Positions 35,165 to 42,806 of a stretch of 51,056 nucleotides of DNA are shown piece after piece. The DNA is taken from assembly GCA_050942875.1 (NCBI GenBank), contig JBMNOD010000018.1, positions 1 through 51,056 on the forward strand, in the 5' to 3' direction. Position numbers and translations under genes: made by a program. Every line of letters begins with the position of its first letter. The first letter of the stretch is position 1. The notes beneath the pieces are model-generated. The model made no database searches and was not told the DNA's origin. It worked only from the letters and a program-made list of their open reading frames with translations. The DNA is from JAAZAI01 sp050942875 (lineage in GTDB: Bacteria > Verrucomicrobiota > Kiritimatiellia > RFP12 > UBA3636).

Positions 35165-36022
35165 ATGAAGCTTCCCTTCAAGACGAATCTCGATGGCAAG
35201 GTCGCCGTGGTGACCGGCGGCGGCGGCGTGCTTTGCAGTTGCATGGCCGAGGCGCTGGCCGCTTGCGGCGCGAAGGTCGTCGTGATCAGCCGACGCCCGG
35301 AATCCTCGCAGCGGACCGCGGACGCGATTGTCGCGGCGGGGGGCGTCGCGAAGGCGCATGCCTGCAACGTGCTCGATCGCGTCGGCCTCGTGGCCGTCGA
35401 GCGGGAGGTTCGCGAGACGTTCGGCCCCGTCGACATCCTCGTCAACGGCGCGGGCGGCAACCACCCGCAAGGCACGACGTCCCGGGAATACCTCTTCCCC
35501 GAGGATCTGCTGGAGTCGACGCCGGACGTCAAGACGTTCTTCGACCTGGAGTTCAAGGGCGTCGAGTCCGTCCTGAGCCTGAACTTCACCGGCACGCTGC
35601 TGCCGTCGCAGGTGTTCGGGCGCGCGATGGCGGAGCGCGGCAACGGCTGCATCGTCAACATCTCCTCGATGAACGCCTTCACGCCGCTCACGAAGATTCC
35701 CGCCTACAGCGCCGCCAAGGCCGCGGTGAGCAACTTCACGCAGTGGCTTGCGGTCCACATGTCCAAGGTCGGCGTCCGCGTCAACGCGATCGCCCCCGGC
35801 TTCTTCCTCACCGAGCAGAACCGCGGCCTCCTGACGAACCCCGACGGTTCCTACACCCCCCGCGCCAACACGATCCTCGCGCACACCCCGGCCGGCCGCT
35901 TCGGCGATCCCGAAGACCTGGTCGGCGCGTTGCTCTGGCTCGTCAACGACGACGGCGCGGGGTTCGTCACCGGGACGGTCATCCCCGTGGACGGCGGTTT
36001 CAACGCCTTCGCCGGCGTGTAG
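35165..36022 (+). CDS. SDR oxidoreductase, D-mannonate/fructuronate reductase-like
   Basis: 285 residues from ATG 35165 (AGGTGTG just upstream). Cofactor motif TGGGGVLC (residues about 18-25), NGAGGNHPQGTTSREYLFPE near 97, catalytic Ser in NISSMNAF and YSAAKAA near 180, and a C-terminus reading GTVIPVDGGFNAF. The TGGGGVLCSCMAEALA start and long NHPQGTT loop resemble Gram-positive UxuB-type D-mannonate oxidoreductases of the SDR class, which act in glucuronate catabolism. This would fit a CE15-like esterase elsewhere in the window, but the substrate is inferred. Confidence 0.82.
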   Translation: MKLPFKTNLDGKVAVVTGGGGVLCSCMAEALAACGAKVVVISRRPESSQRTADAIVAAGGVAKAHACNVLDRVGLVAVEREVRETFGPVDILVNGAGGNHPQGTTSREYLFPEDLLESTPDVKTFFDLEFKGVESVLSLNFTGTLLPSQVFGRAMAERGNGCIVNISSMNAFTPLTKIPAYSAAKAAVSNFTQWLAVHMSKVGVRVNAIAPGFFLTEQNRGLLTNPDGSYTPRANTILAHTPAGRFGDPEDLVGALLWLVNDDGAGFVTGTVIPVDGGFNAFAGV

Positions 36023-36091
36023 TCTGCCGGCGTGCAGTTTGTTTGAATGGCGCTCCAGCGCCGGACAGTTCTTGGAGAATGGATTTTTGCC

Positions 36092-37384
36092 ATGCTAGAC
36101 ATCAAGCGCATTCGTGAAAAAACCGACGAGGTCCGCCAGGGCCTCCGCGACCGTGACGTCGATCCGGCGCTCGTGGACCAGGTGCTCGAATTCGACGCGC
36201 GCCGCCGCGAGATCCTCGCCGTCGCCGAAGAGCTCAAAGGCCGCCGCAACACCGTTTCGAAGCAGATCGGGCAGCTCCGCAAGGCCGGCGAAGACACGAC
36301 CGAGATCCAGGCGTCGATGCGAAAGCTCGGCGACGAGATCGCGGCGCTCGACGCCCGGCTCGCCGATGTCGAGGCCGGGCAGAACGCCTTGCTTTTGAGT
36401 CTGCCGAACCTTCCGGCCCCCGGCGTGGTCCCGGGCGGCAAGGAGATGAACGCCGTCGTGTCCGTCTTCGGCGAGAAGCCGGCCTTCGAAGGCTTCACCC
36501 CCAGGAACCATGTCGATCTTTGCACGGATCTCGGGCTCATCGACTACGAGCGCGGCGTCAAGATGGGCGGCACGGGCTACTGGCTTTACCAGGGCGACGG
36601 CGCCCGCCTCGAATGGGCGCTGCTCAACTATTTCATCGAAGAGCACCTCAAGGACGGCTACACGTTCATGCTGCCGCCGCATCTGCTCAACTACGAGTGC
36701 GGCCTGGCCGCCGGGCAGTTTCCGAAGTTCGAGGAGGACGTGTTCCGCCTGACCGAGGAGGGGTTCCACTTCCTGCTTCCCACGGCCGAGACGGCGCTTG
36801 TGAACTTGTACCGCGGCGAAATCCTCGACGAGGCCGTGCTGCCCCGTCGCCTCTTCGCCTACACCCCGTGCTACCGTCGCGAGGCGGGCGCGTACCGCGC
36901 CAGCGAGCGCGGCATGATCCGCGGCCACCAGTTCAACAAGGTCGAGATGTTCGCCTACACGCGCCCCGAGGAGAGCGAGGCGATGCTTCGCGAGCTGATC
37001 CGCAAGGCGTGCGCGCTGGTCGAGGGGCTTGGCCTGCACCACCGCCTCAGCAAGCTCGCCGCCGGCGACTGCTCGGCCTCGATGGCGACGACCTACGACA
37101 TCGAGCTTTGGCTGCCCAGCATGAACGAGTACAAGGAATGCTCCTCCGTTTCCAACGCCATGGACTACCAGGCCCGCCGCGGCAACATCCGCTTCCGCCG
37201 CGCCGAGACGCAGAAGCTCGAGTTCGTCCACACCCTCAACGGCTCCGGCCTCGCCACCAGCCGCCTGATGCCGGCCATTGTCGAGCAGTTCCAGAACGCC
37301 GACGGCACCGTGACCATTCCCGAGGCGCTTCGCAAGTACATGGGCGGGCAGGAGTTTCTGCCTCATGTCGAATCCGCTTCGTAA
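36092..37384 (+). CDS. serS: Serine--tRNA ligase
   Basis: 430 residues from ATG 36092 (MLDIKRIREKTDEVRQGLRD). The N-terminal helical hairpin that binds the long arm of tRNA-Ser spans about 1-105, and class II synthetase motifs follow: PTAETALVNLYRGEI, RREAGAYRASERGMIRGHQFNKVEMF (motif 2 region, listed here by its ends only) and the motif 3 block NGSGLATSRLMPAIVEQ. GGAG lies 15 bases upstream, and a GGCGCT/AGCGCC hairpin (36049-36062) sits in the leader. The RAYT gene starts inside the last 20 bases. Confidence 0.95.
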   Translation: MLDIKRIREKTDEVRQGLRDRDVDPALVDQVLEFDARRREILAVAEELKGRRNTVSKQIGQLRKAGEDTTEIQASMRKLGDEIAALDARLADVEAGQNALLLSLPNLPAPGVVPGGKEMNAVVSVFGEKPAFEGFTPRNHVDLCTDLGLIDYERGVKMGGTGYWLYQGDGARLEWALLNYFIEEHLKDGYTFMLPPHLLNYECGLAAGQFPKFEEDVFRLTEEGFHFLLPTAETALVNLYRGEILDEAVLPRRLFAYTPCYRREAGAYRASERGMIRGHQFNKVEMFAYTRPEESEAMLRELIRKACALVEGLGLHHRLSKLAAGDCSASMATTYDIELWLPSMNEYKECSSVSNAMDYQARRGNIRFRRAETQKLEFVHTLNGSGLATSRLMPAIVEQFQNADGTVTIPEALRKYMGGQEFLPHVESAS

Positions 37385-38639
37385 CCCTGCGATCAACTAC
37401 GGCGCCGGCTGGTTTTTCGTTACCGCGCAGGTCGCCAACAACAAGAGCCAGTTTGGCGTGGTTGCGGGTGATCGGTGCGAGCTCAATGAGCTGGGGCGGC
37501 GGGTGGCGGCTTGCTGGGAAGGGCTGTTCGAGCGCCATCCGGAAGCCTGGCGCGATGCGTATGTGGTGATGCCGAACCACTTCCATGCGGTCTTGCGCAT
37601 CCATGCCCGCCCGACGAACAAGCCGAACCACCTCGCGTATCTGATCCAGGGCTTCAAGAGCTTTACGACGCATGAGTACCATGCGATGGCTCGCGACGGT
37701 CGATGTCCCGACATTGGCACGCGCCTTTGGCAAAGCAGCTATTACGACAACCTGATCACCACGCGCAGCGAGCTGGAGAACATCCGCGCTTACATCCGCT
37801 CGAATCCCGCCCGTTGGGATCAGGATCGGTTTGGTCCTGTGACCGCCTACCACTGCGGCAATCTTGAGCTGCTGAACCGCTCGCTTGTGGCGTATGTGGC
37901 TTCTGAGCAGGGCAGGCAGGACAGGCAGGACACGGAGGTCCTGCCCCACGATAGGGATGGGATGCAGAGGTCGCGCCCCACGGGATGGGGCGCAGAGGCC
38001 CCGCCCCGTGATATTGTGGCTGTGCGCTGGGGCGGGGAGGTGCCCGCCGCCGGCGCCGCCCAGCATCCTTCTCGTGGGTCTGGACCTCTTGAGGCCGTGC
38101 GCTGGGGCGGGGAGGCACCCGCCGCCGGCACCGCCCAGCATCCTTCTCGTGGGTCTGGACCTCTTGAGGCCGTGCGCTGGGGCGGGGAGGCACCCGCCGC
38201 CGGCACCGCCCAGCATCCTTCTCGTGGGTCTGGACCTCCGTGTCCAGATTCAGATCCAGATCCAGATTCAGATCCAGCCCCTGTGATTTCCACCTTCACC
38301 AGCCCGCAGGAGCGGGCGGTGCTGGCTCGCTGCCTGGCTGGGCGGCGTGCGTATGTGCATGTCCTGCCCGGTGGCATTCCGGAGCCGTTGCCGCAGGCTT
38401 GGGCGCAAGCCTGCGCCGACGGTCGGGTGCTGTTGCTCTCGCCGTCGCCGTCCGGCACCGGCGTGAACAAGCAGCGCGCCGTTTGGTGCAACCGCTATGT
38501 GCTTGACCATGCCAGCTGCATTTGGCATGGTCATATCCGCCCCGGCGGGTCTCTTGAAACCTTGTTGCGCACACGTACCCGACATGCCAGCCCTGGGCAA
38601 CGCCCAGGGGATTGGGTCGAGAATATGAAAAAGCCCTGA
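37365..38639 (+). CDS. REP-associated-type tyrosine transposase with SLOG/DprA-like C-terminus
   Basis: 424 residues. Residues 1-180 are a Y1 (HUH) transposase of the RAYT type: VVMPNHFHAVLRI with H72/H74, a likely catalytic Tyr105 in FKSFTTHEYH, LWQSSYYDNLI near 121 and YIRSNPARW near 143. Residues about 305-410 (VISTFTSPQERAVLARCL, then LLLSPSPSGTG, RAVWCNRYVLDHA, GGSLETLL) resemble the SLOG/DprA-like domain often fused to such transposases. Between them lie 120 residues of tandem repeats (EAPAAGTAQHPSRGSG units) encoded by DNA related to the 3' flank. GGAG precedes the ATG, which overlaps serS by 20 bases. Confidence 0.85.
   Translation: MSNPLRNPAINYGAGWFFVTAQVANNKSQFGVVAGDRCELNELGRRVAACWEGLFERHPEAWRDAYVVMPNHFHAVLRIHARPTNKPNHLAYLIQGFKSFTTHEYHAMARDGRCPDIGTRLWQSSYYDNLITTRSELENIRAYIRSNPARWDQDRFGPVTAYHCGNLELLNRSLVAYVASEQGRQDRQDTEVLPHDRDGMQRSRPTGWGAEAPPRDIVAVRWGGEVPAAGAAQHPSRGSGPLEAVRWGGEAPAAGTAQHPSRGSGPLEAVRWGGEAPAAGTAQHPSRGSGPPCPDSDPDPDSDPAPVISTFTSPQERAVLARCLAGRRAYVHVLPGGIPEPLPQAWAQACADGRVLLLSPSPSGTGVNKQRAVWCNRYVLDHASCIWHGHIRPGGSLETLLRTRTRHASPGQRPGDWVENMKKP
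37941..38021 (+). repeat. Imperfect ~28-bp tandem repeat inside the RAYT linker
   Basis: Three imperfect units built on GAGGTCNCGCCCCACGGGAT followed by GGGGCGCA-like ends, each with a self-complementary CGCCCC/GGGGCG core. They stay in the reading frame of the transposase and lie directly before the 75-bp repeats. Confidence 0.55.
38022..38237 (+). repeat. Three in-frame 75-bp tandem repeats
   Basis: Units start at 38022, 38097 and 38172, each opening GTGCGCTGGGGCGGGGAGG. Copies 2 and 3 are near identical; copy 1 differs at a few bases. Since 75 is a multiple of three, the frame is kept (25 residues per unit). The third unit runs into the TCTGGAC hairpin at 38229. Confidence 0.9.
38229..38248. 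repeat. REP-like hairpin inside the RAYT gene
   Basis: TCTGGAC (38229-38235), loop CTCCGT, GTCCAGA (38242-38248). Tandem AGATCCAG/AGATTCAG units follow (38246-38277). The identical 20-base hairpin occurs at 38711-38730 outside the gene. Confidence 0.75.
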
Positions 38640-38640
38640 A

Positions 38641-38730
38641 GGGGCGGGGAAGCGCCCGCCGCTCGCGCTACCCTACCCAGCATCATTCTCGTGGGTATCA
38701 TTCTCGTGGATCTGGACCTCCGTGTCCAGA
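38641..38730. repeat. Diverged copy of the RAYT-internal repeat in the 3' flank
   Basis: GGGGCGGGGAAGCGCCCGCC, then CCCAGCATCATTCTCGTGGG, then the TCTGGAC-CTCCGT-GTCCAGA hairpin (38711-38730) reproduce, in order, the building blocks of the coding repeats. A short direct duplication of ATCATTCTCGTGG is also present. It starts just after the RAYT stop codon. Confidence 0.75.
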
Positions 38731-38783
38731 TTCAAATTCTGGTTGAACGGCGAACGCCCTCATGGCGGCTTGCCGCCGTAAGA

Positions 38784-39059
38784 TCAGACCTGTTTCTTGC
38801 CGTTGTCCACGCGGCTGTGCGGAAGGGTTGACTTGGCGAGCAAGTTCATGCCTTTCTTGTAGTCGCAGCCGATCGCCTGGCAGAGAGCGAGGTATTCGCA
38901 GACATCCAGCCGCCGTTCGCCGGTTTCGACCTTGCCGACCCACGAGTGGGGGACATCCAGCCTCTCCGCGACGGTGCGCATCGTCAGCTTGCGGGACTGG
39001 CGCTGTTCGCGCAGCCAGCCCAGCAAGACCCGGTATTCGGCGGAGTGGATGGTTTTCAT
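38784..39059 (-). CDS. Small XRE-family HTH regulator
   Basis: 91 residues from ATG 39059. An HTH_3/XRE domain covers about residues 8-65: LLGWLREQRQSRKLTMRTVA, ERLDVPHSWVGKVETGERRLD, then EYLALCQAIGCD. No ribosome-binding site is seen; the predicted transcription start is at or next to the ATG, so the mRNA may be leaderless. It lies between the transposase and a low-GC island and probably represses its own promoter. An in-frame start at 39116 would extend over the operator and is unlikely. Confidence 0.85.
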   Translation of the reverse strand: MKTIHSAEYRVLLGWLREQRQSRKLTMRTVAERLDVPHSWVGKVETGERRLDVCEYLALCQAIGCDYKKGMNLLAKSTLPHSRVDNGKKQV

Positions 39060-39066
39060 GCCGCCC

Positions 39067-39143
39067 AGTATAAAGCCGCCGCCTCGGTGTACCCAAAATG
39101 GAAACAAGGCGCGCAAAATAATGCTTGTACCTATTTTGGGAAC
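39067..39143 (-). promoter_or_regulatory. Promoter and paired operator of the XRE gene
   Basis: On the minus strand TTGGGT (39091-39096), 18 bases, TATACT (39067-39072); the ATG is at 39059. Two inverted operator-like sites, GTACCCAAAATGG (39089-39101) and its partner CTATTTTGGGAAC (39131-39143), share 11 of 13 positions. The first covers the -35 hexamer. They could also control genes on the plus strand. Confidence 0.5.
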
Positions 39144-39181
39144 ATGGTAAGGTGTTAGATGACTGAAGCAAGGAGCAACTC

Positions 39182-39295
39182 ATGAAAGAAACTGAAAGAA
39201 TTACTGCCGATGACGGAGCAGCGTTAAATTCCTTCCATTGGATTTGTTTGTTTGCTGCTTGGCATCCAAGGAAGTGTCGAATTAATCCAGATTAA
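39182..39295 (+). CDS. Possible 37-residue small protein
   Basis: ATG 39182 is preceded by AAGGAGC at a 5-6 base distance. The product (MKETERITADDGAALNSFHW at its start) has no recognised family. It is separated by 23 bases from the next start and could be a leader peptide, a real small protein or a gene remnant. Confidence 0.3.
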   Translation: MKETERITADDGAALNSFHWICLFAAWHPRKCRINPD

Positions 39296-39318
39296 CCGAC
39301 GAAATATTTTTGTTTCGC

Positions 39319-39768
39319 ATGAAGCTGAAAAATCAAATTCTGAAGTTCTACCGTTGGATTTTTTACGGGTCAGGCGCTCTTCTCTTTTTTGCGACGTTGT
39401 CAAGATTGATCCGTATCTATCGCCCCAGACTACATCCTTCTTTGTCTGCTGGCATTGTTTTTGAGCATCTTGCTTGTGGAATGTTTGCCACCCTATTTTT
39501 GGCTTCAGCGACATTGTGCTGGAAACACATGATCTTGTCGACGCCAATCAAGGCGTTCCTGACGGCGATGCGTAGTGCGCTTTTCTTGAGTGTCTTTAAT
39601 CTTGTTTGGGAAATCCTTCAGTTTAAAGGATTGGCCTGGTATGCTGCAGAACCTGGCAGATTTCAATGGGAACAAGCCATGGTTGATCAACTTGGAATTC
39701 TTGTTGCGATCATGATCGTGACTATCCCAATAATGGTTTTTAGTCGCTACCGGCGACTAAAGGTCTGA
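39319..39768 (+). CDS. Integral membrane protein, weakly VanZ-like
   Basis: 149 residues from ATG 39319 (a TTG three codons upstream is less likely). Four hydrophobic segments are visible (about 15-32, 40-65, 85-100, 122-142). The pair NLVWEILQ and VDQLGILVA recalls the glutamate and aspartate positions of VanZ-like proteins, but the similarity is weak. GC content is much lower than the window average. It may be in one transcription unit with the next small membrane protein. Confidence 0.5.
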   Translation: MKLKNQILKFYRWIFYGSGALLFFATLSRLIRIYRPRLHPSLSAGIVFEHLACGMFATLFLASATLCWKHMILSTPIKAFLTAMRSALFLSVFNLVWEILQFKGLAWYAAEPGRFQWEQAMVDQLGILVAIMIVTIPIMVFSRYRRLKV

Positions 39769-39807
39769 CATCATGCAAAACGTACGAAAAGAGAAAAGAG
39801 GTAAATT

Positions 39808-39993
39808 ATGGACATGACGATGGTTCTAATCATTGCAGCCGCATTGGTGGTCCTTGCACTTGCGGTTAAACCGCTTCGAAAGACAATGGGGTTGCTTACA
39901 GCAATCCTTGGTGTCATTGCCTGCTTGACGGGCGTTGGAATCGTCATTGGCATTCCAATGGTTTTTGTCGGTGGCATCTTGCTTTTTGTTTAG
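39808..39993 (+). CDS. Small two-helix membrane protein
   Basis: 61 residues from ATG 39808 with AGAGG 9 bases upstream. Two membrane helices (MVLIIAAALVVLALAV and LLTAILGVIACLTGVGIVIG) are joined by a basic loop KPLRKT. No family was recognised. Low GC like its neighbours. Confidence 0.5.
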   Translation: MDMTMVLIIAAALVVLALAVKPLRKTMGLLTAILGVIACLTGVGIVIGIPMVFVGGILLFV

Positions 39994-40134
39994 CGAGACG
40001 ACATTATCCAATACCCGCCAGTCGGCAGCCAGCGCGGGTGGCAGGCGGCCGGCCGACGGGGGGCGCTATAGACCGTTTTGCCTTCATTTGACAAGCATTT
40101 CACTTGTCCATGGTTTTCTTTTTTCAGAATCAAA

Positions 40135-40362
40135 ATGCGCGATCAAAATCCGGTTTCAGAAAGTATCGGCAAGGGGCTTAAGGAACATGAGCGACGGGAA
40201 ACCCGTTCGGGCTGTTTTGCAATTTTTCTTCTTTTCGTTTTTTTCCCTGTGGCATGGACTGCTGCCAGTTTCTTAATTGAAGATGGCGCTTATGGATTTG
40301 TCGTGGCCGGCATCATCACCATTGGTGCGATGGTGGTGTTGTTTCAGAGGGCAAATCGATAA
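40135..40362 (+). CDS. Small membrane protein
   Basis: 75 residues from ATG 40135. A charged N-terminal stretch (RDQNPVSESIGKGLKEHERRE) precedes two membrane helices (CFAIFLLFVFFPVAWTAASF and FVVAGIITIGAMVVLF). There is no clear ribosome-binding site. No family was recognised. The preceding 140 bases contain only a GCGGGTGGCAGGCGGCCGGC-type GC-rich patch. Confidence 0.45.
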   Translation: MRDQNPVSESIGKGLKEHERRETRSGCFAIFLLFVFFPVAWTAASFLIEDGAYGFVVAGIITIGAMVVLFQRANR

Positions 40363-41228
40363 ATATATAATTTGGTTTCCGAGTCTGTTCCCAAAATTAG
40401 AGGTGGATGGCTAGCGGCGAAGGGATTCCGAAAACAGACAAACTATGCCCCTGTTTCCGAGGTGCGCCGTGTTTTGCTTTTGGTTCGTCCGTCGTGGGTC
40501 GTGTCGTTGGATACCGCGGTCTCCGCAGGCTGTCTGCCGAAAGCGGCGACTTCACGGGTTTCCGCGGCATGGCGAACATCCGCCGAGGACGGCGGTTTCC
40601 AGCGTATCGGTGCTTCGTTCGTTTTTTGAGGGCGGTGTTGATGGAACTGTCAGGACTCTGCCTCCGTAATATTGAAGAAAAATTCAATATTATGGTGCGG
40701 GTGCGGCGTCCCGCGATCCGGCTTCCAGTCCGCCCGTCGTGGGCTGGATCGGTCGTACCCGTACCCAGCGAAGCGGTTCACGTACCCGTACCCGAAAAAC
40801 GTAGGCGAGGACATCGTGAACGGGTACGCGAACGGGAACGTGAACGGCGAAGGGCGGGCGGTGCGCCGATGATATGCCACGCAGTCGAGTCGGCTCGCCG
40901 GGACGGCGTCGCCCCACCTTCCTTCGACCAAGGCTCGGCGTCGATGGCGTCGATGGCGTCGATGACGTCGACAAAGTTTTGCGACAAAGATCGCGACAAA
41001 GCTGCCCTGCGGAATCCCTAGCCGCTAGCCGCTAGCCGCTGAGATCGACAAAGTTCACGCCAAAGCTCGCGACAAAGCTTGACCTTGGACTTTGGACTTT
41101 GGACTTTGGACTTACTGGCGAGGCTCGCGGAAATGTTGCGTTCATGAGGCGGAAAATGATACAGTGCCTAATTTCCATTTCTTGATGCGGCGGCATTGGG
41201 TGCGTCGCGAGGAAGGAGGATTTCAGCT
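40363..41228. other. Large repeat-filled spacer
   Basis: No convincing gene in 866 bases. Contents in order: GTTCCCAAAAT (40387-40397), equal to one XRE operator half; a perfect 9-bp hairpin at 40668-40691; CGTACCCGTACCC units (near 40755 and 40789) facing CGGGTACGCGAACGGG (near 40818); GATGGCGTC tandem units (40942-40965); then the modular repeat in reverse orientation: GCGACAAAG units, GCCGCTAG units (41022-41041) and TTTGGACTT units (41090-41113). A GGAGGA site serves the next gene. Confidence 0.65.
40668..40691. other. Perfect AT-rich hairpin
   Basis: AATATTGAA (40668-40676), loop GAAAAA, TTCAATATT (40683-40691). It stands out in a GC-rich spacer. There is no T-run after it. Confidence 0.5.
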
Positions 41229-42800
41229 ATGTCGAGGTTTTTACGTTTTGAACAGGTTTCTTTCCAGTATCCGGGGATGACGAAGGCGCTGCTGTCGGAT
41301 CTGGATGCGCATTTCGAGCGCGGCTGGACGGGCATCGTGGGGCCGAACGGCGCGGGCAAGACGACGTTCCTGCGGCTGGCCACCGGCGAGCTGGAGCCGT
41401 CGAAGGGCGTCATCCACCATCTGGCCTCCGGTCTCTACGCCGTGCAGCGCACGGACGATCCGCCCGAGGGGCTCGAGGATTTCGTCGAGGCGCGAGACCC
41501 CGAGGCGATCGATCTGCGGGTGCGCCTGGGCATCCAGGACGATTGGCACGGCCGCTGGCACACGCTGAGCCACGGCGAGCGCAAGCGCCTGCAGATCGCC
41601 GTCGTGCTCTGGGCGAACCCCGAAGTGCTGGCGCTCGACGAGCCGACGAACCACATCGACGCCTCGGCGCGGGAGATGCTCCTCGACGCCCTCAAGCGCT
41701 ACAAGGGCGTGGGGCTGCTCGTCAGCCACGACCGCGAGCTGCTGGACGCGCTCTGCTCGCAGTGCCTCTTCATCTATCCGCCGAAGGCGGTCGTCCGTCC
41801 CGGCGGCGTGACCGCCGGCATGGAGCAGGATCGCCTGGAGCAGGAATCGGCGCGCAAGATGGACGACCAGGCGCGGGACGCGTCGCGGCGTTTGAAGAAG
41901 GCCGCGCAGGCGAAGCGCGAGGAGGCCGAGCACCGGGCGGCCGTCAGCAAGTCGTCGAAGCACATCAAGCCCAGCAAGAAGGACCACGACGGCAAGGCCA
42001 AGCGCCAGCTTGCGAAGCTGACCGGCAAGGACGCCTGGGCCGCGAAGCAGAGCGCGAGCCTGAACAAGAAGGCGAGGGAGGTCGAGGCGTCCCGCGCCAA
42101 CATCTCGATCCGCAAGGAGTACGAGATGGGGTTCTGGCTGGAGGGCAGCGGGTGCTCGACGCGCAACTCGGTCCTCACGGTGCCTGCCGGGGAGATTTCG
42201 CTGGGCGAGAACCGCCGCCTCGTGCATCCCGAGCTTTACGTGTCGCCGACGGACCGCATCGCGCTCACGGGTTCGAACGGCCTGGGCAAGAGCACGCTGC
42301 TGAAGCATTTGCTGCAGCATGTCGCCGTCCCGCCCGAGCGCCTCATCAGCGTGCCGCAGGAAATCACGGCGGAGGAGGCGAAGGACATCCTGGAGGAAAC
42401 GCGCTCGCTGCCCAAGGATCGCCTGGGCTTTGTGATGACGAGCGTGAGCCGCCTCGGTTCGCGTCCGGGGCGTCTGCTCGAAAGCGAGCAGCCCAGCCCC
42501 GGCGAGATCCGCAAGCTCCTGCTCGCCCTCGGCGTCAACCGCGGGCCGCACCTGATCGTGATGGACGAGCCGACGAACCACATGGATCTGCCGAGCATCG
42601 CCTGCCTGGAGGATGCGCTGGCCGAATGCCCTTGCGCGATGATCCTCGTCAGCCACGACCGCGTCTTCCTCGACAAGCTCACGGACTACACCTGGAACCT
42701 GGAGCTGCAGGACGACGGGCGCACGGTCGAGCTCGTCGTCGGCCGCCGCGACGCGCCGCCGGCGGATTGGGATCCCGAGCAGATATGGGATCAAGTGTGA
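41229..42800 (+). CDS. ABC-F family ATPase
   Basis: 523 residues from ATG 41229 (GGAGGA upstream). Two ATP-binding cassettes on one chain and no membrane segments: Walker A GPNGAGKTT (near 37) and GSNGLGKST (near 350); signature LSHGERKR in the first, degraded PSPGEIRK in the second; Walker B LALDEPTNHID and IVMDEPTNHMD; both switch regions LVSHDR. The long charged linker (about 205-300, many KK/AKREEAEH residues) is the part that enters the ribosomal E site in ABC-F factors. Housekeeping translation factor or antibiotic-resistance factor cannot be told apart here. Confidence 0.92.
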   Translation: MSRFLRFEQVSFQYPGMTKALLSDLDAHFERGWTGIVGPNGAGKTTFLRLATGELEPSKGVIHHLASGLYAVQRTDDPPEGLEDFVEARDPEAIDLRVRLGIQDDWHGRWHTLSHGERKRLQIAVVLWANPEVLALDEPTNHIDASAREMLLDALKRYKGVGLLVSHDRELLDALCSQCLFIYPPKAVVRPGGVTAGMEQDRLEQESARKMDDQARDASRRLKKAAQAKREEAEHRAAVSKSSKHIKPSKKDHDGKAKRQLAKLTGKDAWAAKQSASLNKKAREVEASRANISIRKEYEMGFWLEGSGCSTRNSVLTVPAGEISLGENRRLVHPELYVSPTDRIALTGSNGLGKSTLLKHLLQHVAVPPERLISVPQEITAEEAKDILEETRSLPKDRLGFVMTSVSRLGSRPGRLLESEQPSPGEIRKLLLALGVNRGPHLIVMDEPTNHMDLPSIACLEDALAECPCAMILVSHDRVFLDKLTDYTWNLELQDDGRTVELVVGRRDAPPADWDPEQIWDQV

Positions 42801-42806
42801 GAGCGT

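Noticed and set aside
36049..36062. A T-box or other riboswitch in the serS leader
   Set aside because: Only a small GGCGCT/AGCGCC hairpin is seen in a leader of under 70 bases, with no T-box sequence or antiterminator.
37941..38250. CRISPR array
   Set aside because: The units are contiguous, without unique spacers, have a 75-bp period and lie in a coding frame. No cas genes are present.
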